From assembly GCF_900108335.1 (NCBI RefSeq), contig NZ_FNVT01000019.1, forward strand, positions 1-64,000: a stretch of DNA of 64,000 bases. The letters run 5' to 3'. Positions 33,767-41,449 of the stretch are shown in pieces (within the stretch, counting starts at the first letter, position 1; every line of letters begins with the position of its first letter). Source of the stretch: Nonomuraea solani (GTDB taxonomy: Bacteria; Actinomycetota; Actinomycetes; Streptosporangiales; Streptosporangiaceae). A model generated the notes under the pieces. That model was not told the origin of the DNA. It searched no databases and saw only the letters and a program-made list of their open reading frames with translations. The position numbers were made by a program, and so were the translations under genes.

Positions 33767-34735
33767 GGCACAGCGGGCCTGCCCGGCCAGGGGCTCGCCG
33801 CCGTGGTGCTCAACGTCGGCGCCAAGGGCGCCTGGTTCAACTCGGGCTCGGTGACGGTCCATCCGCCGGGTGAGGCGGAGCCGCAGAGCGCGACGGTCCT
33901 GTACGACTCCACGCGGACGGCCGCCAACCTGATCATCGCGAAGGTCGGCACCGACGGGAGGATCAACGTGGCCAACCGGAGCGCCCAGCCGGTGAACGTC
34001 TACCTCGACGTCCACGGCTACACCCTCGACCACGCGGCGGCCACCATCGGCGCCACCTACCTGCCGCTCACGCCGACCCGGATCGCGAACAAGATCGTCG
34101 TACCGGCGTGGGGCAACTACGAGCTGGCGACCACCGGCGCCGGCGGCCTGCCCTCGACCGGCGTGGACGCGGTCGCGCTCACGGCCACGCTGACGAGCGC
34201 CGGAACCGGGACCATCCGGGCGTACGCCGCGGGCGACGTCTTCCCCGCCGAGGCCAACATCGACTATCCGGCCAACACCGCGGCCCAGTTCTTCACCCTG
34301 GTGAAGCCCGGCACGGGCGGAAAGGTCAACCTCCACAACCTGGGCGGGCAGCCGGTGGAGCTGTCCGTGGACGTGTCCGGCTACTCCACCTCCGCCCAGC
34401 GCGGCGCGGCCATCAGGGCGATCAGCCCGGTGCCGCTGACCGGGAAGGTGACGATCGCGCCGGGAGGCACACGCGCGGTGACGCCCGCGGGTGTTCCCTC
34501 CTCCGGCGTGTCGGCGCTCGGCATCACCGTCGCCGCACAGGGCGCCGCGAACGGTGCCGTCGTGGTCGTCCCGGCGGGGAGCGGGAACGGGGTCCGGGTC
34601 GTGGCGTACGGCGGCGGAAAGGAGAGCATCGGCTCCACCGTGGCCGCGCTGCGGCCGGACGGCACGATCGTGCTGAAGAACGAGGACACGTCGCAGGTGA
34701 CCGTCTCGGTGAGCGCGTACGCGTACTTCGGATGA
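33761..34735 (+). pseudogene. Surface-protein remnant with repeated beta domains, 5' end lost
   Basis: The open frame starts after TAG at 33758-33760 and runs 324 residues. It contains at least three copies of a beta-rich repeat. One copy has AAVVLNVGAKGAWFNSGSV, TRTAANLIIAKVGTDGRINV and VNVYLDVHGYT; the next has VDAVALTATLTSAGTGTIR and VELSVDVSGYS. Such repeats occur at the C-termini of secreted actinobacterial proteins. No signal peptide, no start codon context and an abrupt junction with the AraC remnant show the 5' part is deleted. A GTG at 33803 could in principle start a truncated product. Confidence 0.75.
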
Positions 34736-34841
34736 TCGCGACCCGCCAGCGTGCGGCCCACCACCTCGGCGACGGTCATCGTCCGGCCGGGCGGCCCATC
34801 GTGGTGAGGGTCCGGCGATAAGCCAGGGGGTCCATAACGCC

Positions 34842-35429
34842 TCACACTAGCCTCAGCCCCTGAAGAAGCAGTTCGATCAGCCGGCGGGGGTCGTAGCGCG
34901 GGTCGCTGTCGTGTCCGATGCAGAGGTTGCCGATGCCGCGCATCAGCTCGAACGCCTGCGTACCGGGCCTGATCTCGCCCGCGTCGGCCGCGGCGTCGAG
35001 CAGGTGCGCGCAGACGGGCACCAGGCGGTCGAGAAAGTACGTGTGCAGCGCCTCGAAGCCGCTGTTGTCCGACTGCATCGCGTTCGCGAGCCCGTGCTTG
35101 GTGACCAGGAAGTCGACGAAGAGGTCGACCCACTGGCGGAGGGCGGCGAACGGGGAGTCGGCTTCGGCCAGCAGGGCCGGGCCGGCCTCGGCGCACGCCT
35201 CGACCTGGTGGCGGTAGACCGCGACCACCAGATCCGCCCGGGTCGGGAAATGTCGGTAAATCGTGCCCATCCCGACGCCCGCCTTGGCCGCGATCTCCCG
35301 GATCGGCGCGTCCACGCCGGAGGTGACGAACACCGCGGCCGCGGCGGCGAGCAACGTCCGCTCGTTGCGCAGCGCGTCGGCCCGCTTGGCACGGGCCGGC
35401 ACCTCCCCGGGGTTGCTGGTCGCGGCCAC
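34842..35429 (-). CDS. TetR family regulator
   Basis: A 195-residue repressor: RNERTLLAAAAAVFVTSGVDAPIREIAAKAGVGMGTIYRHFP is a complete TetR HTH, and the C-terminal domain ends with GTQAFELMRGIGNLCIGHD, the TetR_C pattern of actinobacterial SCO4008-like proteins. GTG 35429 (second of two adjacent GTGs) has GAGGAG 6 nt upstream. It is divergent from a hydrolase and aldo/keto reductase operon whose promoter overlaps two matching operators, so it almost certainly represses that operon. Confidence 0.88.
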   Translation of the reverse strand: MAATSNPGEVPARAKRADALRNERTLLAAAAAVFVTSGVDAPIREIAAKAGVGMGTIYRHFPTRADLVVAVYRHQVEACAEAGPALLAEADSPFAALRQWVDLFVDFLVTKHGLANAMQSDNSGFEALHTYFLDRLVPVCAHLLDAAADAGEIRPGTQAFELMRGIGNLCIGHDSDPRYDPRRLIELLLQGLRLV

Positions 35430-35445
35430 CACGCTCTCCTCTCGA

Positions 35446-35475
35446 TTGACAAAGCGGAACAGCGCTCCGTATTTT
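35446..35475 (+). promoter_or_regulatory. Promoter of the hydrolase-aldo/keto reductase operon
   Basis: TTGACA (35446-35451) and TATTTT (35470-35475) are 18 bp apart on the plus strand. The first operator copy fills the spacer. Confidence 0.65.
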
Positions 35476-35495
35476 CTAATCGGAACAACGCTCCG
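35455..35495. promoter_or_regulatory. Two TetR operators, CGGAACARCGCTCCG
   Basis: The 15-bp partial palindrome CGGAACAGCGCTCCG (35455-35469) is repeated as CGGAACAACGCTCCG (35481-35495), 26 bp apart. One copy lies between -35 and -10 and the other around the transcription start, the classic arrangement for repression. Confidence 0.8.
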
Positions 35496-35534
35496 CTTCA
35501 GCTTAGCCGAGCCTGCCCCGACATCGGAGGAACC

Positions 35535-36458
35535 ATGCCTGAATCGACCTACCCCGCTCCCGTTCTCTCGGTCGCCCCGGTGGTGCTGCCGGCCCCCGAC
35601 CGGGCCGTGGACCTGCACGTACGGGTCTCCGCGCCCGTAGCCGGGAACGACCTGCCGATCATCCTGCTGTCACACGGCCAGGGCTACTCGAACCATCTGT
35701 CCTCCCTGAACGGCTACGCCCCGCTCGCCGGCTTCTGGGCGGCGCACGGCTTCGTCGTGATCCAGCCCACCCATCTCAGCTCGCGGACGCTGAGCCTGGA
35801 CCCCGGCACCCCCGGGGCGCCGCTGTTCTGGCGGTCGCGGGCCGAGGACATGTCGCGCATCCTGGACCGGCTCGACGAGATCGAGGCCGCCGTCCCGCAG
35901 CTCGCCGGCCGCCTCGACCACGGCAGGGTCGCCGTGGCCGGGCACTCGATGGGCGGGCACACCGCGAGCCTGCTGCTGGGCGCCCGGCTCACCGATCCCG
36001 ACGACGGAACGGAGGCGAACCTGGCCGAGCCCCGGATCAAGGCGGGCGTCCTGCTCGCCGCGCCCGGCAGAGGCGGCGACGCCATCGTCGAGTCCGTGGC
36101 CCAGAACCTGCCCTTCCTCCTGACCACGGACTTCTCCACGATGACGACACCCGCGCTCGTGGTCGCCGGCGACAAGGACGACTCCGCTCACCTGACGGTC
36201 CGGGGCGCGGACTGGCACGCCGATCCGTACCACCTCGCCCCCGGCCCCAAGTCCCTGCTCACCCTGTTCGGCGCGGAGCACGGGCTTGGCGGGGTCGCCG
36301 GATACGACGTCGCCGAGACCACGGACGAGAACCCGGGGCGGGTGGCCGTGGTCCAGCGGCTGACCTGGGCCTATCTGCGTACCGAGCTCTATCCCGGAGA
36401 CCCGGCCTGGCGGGCGGCCTGTGACGCGCTGACGGCCAGCCGGGTCGAATCCAAGTAG
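35535..36458 (+). CDS. Alpha/beta hydrolase (chlorophyllase/dienelactone-hydrolase-like)
   Basis: A 307-residue hydrolase. LLSHGQGYSNHLSSLNGYAPLAGFWAAHGF provides the oxyanion region, VAVAGHSMGGHTASLLLGA the nucleophile serine, VVAGDKDDSAHLT the acid and FGAEHGLGG the histidine. GGAGG precedes ATG 35535. It leads a two-gene operon with an aldo/keto reductase under the divergent TetR, a context common for xenobiotic or carbonyl detoxification. No signal peptide, so cytoplasmic. Confidence 0.86.
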   Translation: MPESTYPAPVLSVAPVVLPAPDRAVDLHVRVSAPVAGNDLPIILLSHGQGYSNHLSSLNGYAPLAGFWAAHGFVVIQPTHLSSRTLSLDPGTPGAPLFWRSRAEDMSRILDRLDEIEAAVPQLAGRLDHGRVAVAGHSMGGHTASLLLGARLTDPDDGTEANLAEPRIKAGVLLAAPGRGGDAIVESVAQNLPFLLTTDFSTMTTPALVVAGDKDDSAHLTVRGADWHADPYHLAPGPKSLLTLFGAEHGLGGVAGYDVAETTDENPGRVAVVQRLTWAYLRTELYPGDPAWRAACDALTASRVESK

Positions 36459-36474
36459 TCAAGGAGTTCTTTTC

Positions 36475-37512
36475 ATGGAATATCGCCCTCTCGGACGCAC
36501 CGGCGTCTCGGTCAGCCCGCTGTGCCTGGGCGCGATGATGTTCGGCGCCTTCGGCAACCCCGACCACGACGACTCCATCAAGATCATTCACCGCGCCCTG
36601 GACGCCGGGGTCAACGTCATCGACACCGCCGACTTCTACTCCGGCGGCGAGTCGGAGCAGATCGTCGGCAAGGCGCTCGCCGGCGGACGGCGTGAGAACG
36701 TCGTCCTGGCCACCAAGGGCGGCCTGCCGTTCGGCGGGGACCCCAACCACCGGGGGACGTCGCGGCGGTGGATCACCCAGGCGGTCGACGGCTCGCTGCG
36801 GCGGCTGGGCACCGACTGGATCGACCTCTACCAGATCCATCGTCTCGACGCGGCCGTGGACGTGGACGAGACCCTGGGGGTCCTGTCCGACCTGGTCCGC
36901 GCCGGGAAGATCCGGATGATCGGCGCCTCGACGGTCGCCGCCTCGGAGATCGTCGAGGCCCAGTGGACCGCCGAGCGGCGCGGGCGCGAGCGGTTCCGTA
37001 CCGAGCAGCCGCCCTATTCGCTGCTGACCCGCGCCGTCGAGTACGACGTGCTGCCGACCTGCCGCCGGTACGGGATGGGCGTCCTGGCCTACAGCCCGCT
37101 GGCCGGCGGCTGGCTGACGGGCCGCTACCGGAAGGGCGTGGAGATCGCCGGGCCGGGTTCGGCGGCCCGGCGGCAACGGTTCGCCAGCGCGTATGACGCC
37201 ACGTCGCCGGCGAACGCGGCCAAGCTCGACGCCGCCGACGCCCTCGGGGCACTCGCCGGCGAGGCCGGTCTCACCCTCGTCCAGTTGGCGATCGCGTTCG
37301 TCACCCGCCACCCGGCGGTCACCTCCACGATCGTCGGCCCGCGCACGATGGAGCACCTGGAGTCGTACCTGACGGCCGACGGCGTCGACCTGCCGGACGA
37401 CCTGCTCGATCGCATCGACGAGATCGTTCCGCCCGGGCACACGGTGAACGTCGCCGACAACATGTGGAGCACCAGCACGCCGGCACTGGATGCCGCCTCC
37501 CGCCGCCGATAG
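36475..37512 (+). CDS. Aldo/keto reductase (Tas/YajO-like)
   Basis: A 345-residue reductase with MEYRPLGRTGVSVSPLCLGAM at the start, catalytic Asp/Tyr in VIDTADFYSGG, Lys in VLATKGGLPFGG, His in LYQIHRLDAA and the NADP site STIVGPRTMEHLES. ATG 36475 follows AAGGAG. It lies 16 bp after the hydrolase and belongs to the same TetR-controlled operon. Confidence 0.9.
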   Translation: MEYRPLGRTGVSVSPLCLGAMMFGAFGNPDHDDSIKIIHRALDAGVNVIDTADFYSGGESEQIVGKALAGGRRENVVLATKGGLPFGGDPNHRGTSRRWITQAVDGSLRRLGTDWIDLYQIHRLDAAVDVDETLGVLSDLVRAGKIRMIGASTVAASEIVEAQWTAERRGRERFRTEQPPYSLLTRAVEYDVLPTCRRYGMGVLAYSPLAGGWLTGRYRKGVEIAGPGSAARRQRFASAYDATSPANAAKLDAADALGALAGEAGLTLVQLAIAFVTRHPAVTSTIVGPRTMEHLESYLTADGVDLPDDLLDRIDEIVPPGHTVNVADNMWSTSTPALDAASRRR

Positions 37513-38007
37513 TCAGTCGGCGGACACCGTCGCGGCGAGCCGTTCGAGCAGGCCGGCGAGCTGAGCCCGCTCCTCCTCACCGAGTCCGGCGAGCAGCCGC
37601 CGCTGGTTGTCCAGGTGGACGGCGATCAGCTCGTCGGTCAGGTCGGCGCCCTCGGCGGTGAGGGTGATGAGACGGCCGCGCGAATCGGCCTCGTCGACGG
37701 ACCTGCGGACCAGGCCGCGGGCTTCGAGCCGGTCGACCCGTTTGGTGATCGCGCCGGTGGTGACCAGCACCGTGCGGCTGAGCTCCCCCGCCGACAACGC
37801 GTACGGCCGCCCGGCTCGCCGCAGCGCCGCGAGCACGTCGAAGTCGCCGTTGCCCAGCCCCGCCGCGGCGAAGGGCGGGCGGAGCCGCTGGTCGAGCGTG
37901 TCGGTGAGCCGGAAGAGCCGCGCGATGACCAGCATCGGGGCCGGGTCCAGGTCGGGCCGCTCGCGTTTCCACTGGTCGACGATGGTGGCGATGGCATCGG
38001 TCTGCAT
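37513..38007 (-). CDS. MarR family regulator
   Basis: A 164-residue MarR protein with LGNGDFDVLAALRRAGRPYALSAGELSRTVLVTTGAITKRVDRLEARGLVRR and the wing DEADSRGRLITLTAEG. ATG 38007 is favoured because TATAAT (38020-38015) lies exactly 7 nt upstream, indicating a leaderless transcript; ATG 38016 is an alternative but falls inside that hexamer. It is divergent from a DsbA-family nitroreductase gene and two perfect palindromes lie between them. Its stop sits one base after the aldo/keto reductase stop on the opposite strand. Confidence 0.88.
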   Translation of the reverse strand: MQTDAIATIVDQWKRERPDLDPAPMLVIARLFRLTDTLDQRLRPPFAAAGLGNGDFDVLAALRRAGRPYALSAGELSRTVLVTTGAITKRVDRLEARGLVRRSVDEADSRGRLITLTAEGADLTDELIAVHLDNQRRLLAGLGEEERAQLAGLLERLAATVSAD

Positions 38008-38014
38008 GCCTTCC

Positions 38015-38054
38015 ATTATACCTTCCATGGAAGCTATAATGTCTTCCATGGAAG
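38015..38054. promoter_or_regulatory. Divergent leaderless promoters with two MarR palindromes
   Basis: CTTCCATGGAAG occurs at 38022-38033 and 38043-38054, both perfect 12-bp palindromes. TATAAT on the minus strand (38020-38015) and on the plus strand (38035-38040) each lie 7 nt before a start codon (38007 and 38048). The second palindrome contains the plus-strand ATG. Confidence 0.8.
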
Positions 38055-38656
38055 GTAGTCGTGTTCCGGTCGTCTGCCACTTCGACCCCGCCTGCCCCTT
38101 CGCCTGGGTCACCTCCCGGTGGCTGCTCGAAGTCGAACGACTGCGGCCGATCGACCTCGACTTCCGGATCATGAGCCTGTCGGTGCTCAACGAGCACCGC
38201 GAGCTCGAACCCTGGTACCGCGAGTTCAACGACCGCGCCTGGGGCCCGGCTCGGGTGTGCGCCGCCGCCGCGGCCCTGCACGGCACCGCGATCCTGCGCG
38301 ATCTGTACACCGCGCTCGGCACCCGCATCCACCTGGGACGGAACAAGGACTACGACGCGGTGATCGCCGAGGCCCTGGACGAGCTGGGCCTGCCCGCGCA
38401 CCTGGCCGACGCCGCCCACACCGGCGACTTCGACGCGGCCCTGCGCGCCGCCCACCAGGCCGGGCAGGACGCGGTCGGCGAAGAGTCCGGCACCCCCATC
38501 GTCGTGGTGGACGGCGCGGCCTTCTTCGGCCCCGTCCTCACCGCCGTCCCCGAAGGCGACGACGCGGTACGGCTGTTCCAGGCCCTGCGGACCCTGGCCG
38601 GCATGGAGACGTTCGCCGAACTGAAGCGAGGACGCCATGCGCTCGACCTCCCCTGA
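38048..38656 (+). CDS. DsbA-family protein, mycothiol-dependent nitroreductase homologue
   Basis: A 202-residue thioredoxin-fold protein closely resembling the mycobacterial mycothiol-dependent nitroreductase Rv2466c: CHFDPACPFAWVTSRWLLEV, then FRIMSLSVLNEHR, RAWGPARVCAA, TRIHLGRNKDYDAVI, GQDAVGEESGTPIVVVDG and FFGPVLTAVP. In Rv2466c the active site is CPWC; here it reads C16-P-F-A19, so the resolving cysteine is absent. The start at 38048 lies in the MarR operator and has no Shine-Dalgarno. It overlaps the downstream MFS gene by 20 bp. Confidence 0.85.
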   Translation: MEGSRVPVVCHFDPACPFAWVTSRWLLEVERLRPIDLDFRIMSLSVLNEHRELEPWYREFNDRAWGPARVCAAAAALHGTAILRDLYTALGTRIHLGRNKDYDAVIAEALDELGLPAHLADAAHTGDFDAALRAAHQAGQDAVGEESGTPIVVVDGAAFFGPVLTAVPEGDDAVRLFQALRTLAGMETFAELKRGRHALDLP

Positions 38657-39890
38657 CTCCGCAATGCGCTCGGTCTCCACAGGCCCTGGGGCGCGCACCC
38701 GCCGCCGCCTCATGTCGGCCGGCCTGGCCGGCTCGATCGGTGACGGCATCTACGTGCCGCTGACCATGCTGTTCATCCACGCGCTCACCGGCCTGTCGCT
38801 GACCTCGATCGGCGCGGGCCTGAGCGTCGCCGGATTGTGCGCGCTGGCGTTCATGCCGGTCGCCGGCGTCCTCATCGACCGGTTCGGCGGCAGGCGCGTG
38901 GTCATCGGCGCGCTGCTGTTACGGGCGGCCGGTTTCGCCGCCTACCCGTTCGTGAACTCCTATCCGGCCTTCCTGGCGGTCGCCCTGGTGGTCGCGGTCG
39001 GGATGTGGGCCGCCGCGCCCAGCCAGCACGCGTTCATCGGCGAGATCGCCGAGGGCGCCGAGCGTGACCGGCTGCTGGCCTGGGATCGCAGCCTCCGCAA
39101 CGGGGGCATGGGCCTGGGCAGCCTGGCGGCGGCGGGCCTGCTGGCGCTGAACGGCACCACCGGTTTCATCGCCGCCGCGGCGGTGCTGGCCGCGGTCTTC
39201 GCCGTCGCCGCGGCACTGGTGGCCCGGATCCCGGCCGTCCGCGGCGCCGCCAGGGTGCCGGAGCGGACGCGGGAGGGGTACCGGCAGGTGCTCGCCGACC
39301 GGCCGTACCTGCTCATCACCGCCGCCAACTTCCTGATCGCCTTCGGCTACACCACCCAGGCCATGGCCCTGCCGGTCTTCCTGACGCGCGACGTCGGCCT
39401 GCCCGACGCCCTGGCCGGGGCCGTCTTCGCGGTCAACACCGCGCTGGTCGCCGCGCTCGGCGTGCCGGTCGCCCGCCTGACCATGCGGGGCAGGCGTACC
39501 CGAGGGGCCGCGCTCGGCGCGGTCATCTTCGCGCTCTCCTTCGGGGCCTTCGCGCTCCTGCCGCAGTTCGTCAGCGGCGCCGACGCGCTCGTCGCGGTGC
39601 TGGCGGTCGCGGTGCTCTACACCGGCGGCGAACTGGTCCACTCGGGCCCGGCGCAGGGCCTGTCGGTCCAGGCCGCGCCCGGCCACCTGCGGGGACGGTA
39701 CCTGTCGGTCTACCAGTCGTCCTGGTCGCTCTGCCGGACCATCGCGCCGCTGCTGCTGGGGTTCCTGCTCGATTCCGGCCCGTGGCAGTTGTGGACGGTG
39801 CTGGCGCTGCTGGTGCTGGCCGGCGCGGCGGTCCTGCTGTACGCCGAACGCGGGCTCCCGGCCCCCGAGTTCGCCGGGGCACCCCGATAA
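38637..39890 (+). CDS. MFS efflux transporter
   Basis: A 417-residue, about 12-helix MFS protein with GVLIDRFGGRRVVIGALLLRA as the loop 2-3 signature and VARLTMRGRRTRGAALG in the centre. It resembles drug or metabolite exporters. ATG 38637 has GAGGA 5 nt upstream and overlaps the nitroreductase gene, so both are in the MarR-controlled unit; ATG 38664 is an alternative. Confidence 0.85.
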   Translation: MRSTSPDSAMRSVSTGPGARTRRRLMSAGLAGSIGDGIYVPLTMLFIHALTGLSLTSIGAGLSVAGLCALAFMPVAGVLIDRFGGRRVVIGALLLRAAGFAAYPFVNSYPAFLAVALVVAVGMWAAAPSQHAFIGEIAEGAERDRLLAWDRSLRNGGMGLGSLAAAGLLALNGTTGFIAAAAVLAAVFAVAAALVARIPAVRGAARVPERTREGYRQVLADRPYLLITAANFLIAFGYTTQAMALPVFLTRDVGLPDALAGAVFAVNTALVAALGVPVARLTMRGRRTRGAALGAVIFALSFGAFALLPQFVSGADALVAVLAVAVLYTGGELVHSGPAQGLSVQAAPGHLRGRYLSVYQSSWSLCRTIAPLLLGFLLDSGPWQLWTVLALLVLAGAAVLLYAERGLPAPEFAGAPR

Positions 39891-39898
39891 TCGGGTAC

Positions 39899-40492
39899 GT
39901 GATCCACATCGACGCCGTTCTCGAAACCTACGGAGCGACCGGCTTCACCGCCTGGCCGATCGCGGAACCGGCCGGGCCCCTTCTCGCCCTCTCCGGCCAG
40001 ATGAGCCCGGCCGAGGTCGGCACCGCGATGGCGATCATCTTCGACCACGGCGACATCCCGACCGCGCCGCTCGACGATCTCCACCACCTGATGGACCGGC
40101 ACCTGATCGACGCCGAAGCACTCACCGCCCCGGGCGGGCTGCGTGTCACGGACACGGCGACCAGGGCCGAACTCCTGCCGGGATGCTGTTGCGGCCTGGA
40201 GGACTGGCGGGAATGGCGCGACGTCCTGCACGGAGAGGACATCTGGCTCGGGCACGACCCCGGCACCGAGTTCGCGTTCATGGGCGGAGCCGTCCGGCTC
40301 AGGCAAGGGCACGAGGTGGAGATCCGGCTCGACGACCTGCCCGCCCTCCTGGACACGGTGCGACTACAGCTTCAAGGCTTCCTCGGCCTCGTCGGCCGAT
40401 GGGCGGGCGAGATCGCCCCGGCCTCCGCCGGCCGGCTGGTCACCGTGCTCGACGAGAACTTCGCGATCAACGAGCCTCTTGATTTGACCTGA
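39899..40492 (+). CDS. Uncharacterised protein with Cys-Cys-Cys cluster
   Basis: A 197-residue soluble protein of no recognised family. A CCC triplet lies in LLPGCCCGLEDWREW, near the middle, followed by LHGEDIWLGHDPGTEFAFMGG. The composition is acidic and there is no signal or membrane segment. GATAAT (39886-39891) lies 7 nt before GTG 39899, predicting a leaderless transcript that starts inside the end of the upstream MFS gene region. The gap to the MFS stop is only 8 bp. It may be an immunity- or SUKH-like small-protein family, but no motif proves that. Confidence 0.7.
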   Translation: MIHIDAVLETYGATGFTAWPIAEPAGPLLALSGQMSPAEVGTAMAIIFDHGDIPTAPLDDLHHLMDRHLIDAEALTAPGGLRVTDTATRAELLPGCCCGLEDWREWRDVLHGEDIWLGHDPGTEFAFMGGAVRLRQGHEVEIRLDDLPALLDTVRLQLQGFLGLVGRWAGEIAPASAGRLVTVLDENFAINEPLDLT

Positions 40493-40547
40493 CCAGGAGC
40501 GCAGACTCGGACCTACTTAGACATGCATCGAAACAGAGGAGATCGAC

Positions 40548-40964
40548 ATGTCACGCGTCCAGCTCGCCCTTCGCGTCGCCGACCTGGAGAGCTCGATCGC
40601 CTTCTACTCCAAGCTGTTCGGTGCCGAGCCGGCCAAGCGCCGCCCCGGCTACGCCAACTTCGCCATCGCCGAACCCCCGCTCAAGCTGGTGCTCATCGAA
40701 GGCGAGGCGGGCGAGCCGACCCGGATGGACCACCTGGGCGTCGAGGTGGCGGACACCGCCCAGGTCGACGCCGCCGCCCGGCGGCTCGCCGAGGCGGGCC
40801 TGGCCACGTTCGAGGAGAAGGACACCTCCTGCTGCTACGCCCTCCAGGACAAGGTCTGGGTCCACGGCCCTGGCGCCGAGCCGTGGGAGGTGTACGTGGT
40901 CAAGGCCGACGCCGGCAGCCTGGCCAAGGAGACGGGCTCGGCCTGCTGCACGCCTCAGCGATGA
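40548..40964 (+). CDS. cadI: CadI/ArsI-type VOC protein
   Basis: A 138-residue vicinal-oxygen-chelate protein almost co-linear with mycobacterial cadmium-induced CadI: MSRVQLALRVADLESSIAFYS, AKRRPGYANFAIAEPPLKLVL, DHLGVEV (His62), TSCCYALQDKVWVHGPG (Cys95-Cys96) and PWEVYVV (Glu114). ArsI relatives cleave the carbon-arsenic bond of organoarsenicals using the paired cysteines and a His/Glu-bound Fe(II). The C-terminal ACCTPQR adds another Cys pair. GAGGAG precedes ATG 40548. No ArsR or ArsP gene is adjacent, so the exact metal response is open. Its 3' end overlaps the convergent MarR gene by 10 bp. Confidence 0.85.
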   Translation: MSRVQLALRVADLESSIAFYSKLFGAEPAKRRPGYANFAIAEPPLKLVLIEGEAGEPTRMDHLGVEVADTAQVDAAARRLAEAGLATFEEKDTSCCYALQDKVWVHGPGAEPWEVYVVKADAGSLAKETGSACCTPQR

Positions 40965-41449
40965 CGGCCCGGCGCGTCGCGGGCCAGGCGGGCCAGGAGG
41001 CCCTTGAGCGTGGTCACGTCCTCCTCGCTCCAGTCCGCCAGGGCCGATTCGAGGTCGCGCTGGACGCGTTCCATGATGCGTTCCCCGATCTCCCGTCCCT
41101 GAGGGGTCAGCGCGAGGAGCACGCCGCGTTCGTCGGACGGCTCGGGCACCCGCACGATGAGGCCCGCGTCGTGCAGCCGGTGAGCGATCTTGGTGAGGTT
41201 CGCCCGTCCCGTCCCCAGCGCCAGCGCCAGGTCGCTGGGGCGCATCGCTCCCCGGTAGCTGAGCTGGTTGACGACGAGGAACATCGGCACATCGTCAACG
41301 GGGAACTCGACGGCGGTCATGAGGTCCACCCGCACCGCGTGGCTGTCCGCCCAGTGGATGATCGTGGAGAGTGACACGCGCGGGTCGAGCGGGTCCGGCT
41401 TGATGACGGGTGACAGGTCGGCGTCCTCGCCGCGCCGCGCCCGGGTCAC
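40955..41449 (-). CDS. MarR family regulator coupled to GH106 gene
   Basis: A 164-residue MarR protein: MTAVEFPVDDVPMFLVVNQLSYRGAMRPSDLALALGTGRANLTKIAHRLHDAGLIVR with the wing EPSDERGVLLALTPQG. GTG 41449 overlaps the stop of the GH106 gene (GTGA), so the two are translationally coupled. Autoregulation through the repeats upstream of the GH106 gene is plausible. Confidence 0.85.
   Translation of the reverse strand: MTRARRGEDADLSPVIKPDPLDPRVSLSTIIHWADSHAVRVDLMTAVEFPVDDVPMFLVVNQLSYRGAMRPSDLALALGTGRANLTKIAHRLHDAGLIVRVPEPSDERGVLLALTPQGREIGERIMERVQRDLESALADWSEEDVTTLKGLLARLARDAPGRHR

Noticed and set aside
38637..38664. Shorter start for the MFS gene at 38664
   Set aside because: ATG 38637 has GAGGA at the right distance and the overlap is typical of coupled operon genes; the shorter form is kept only as an alternative.
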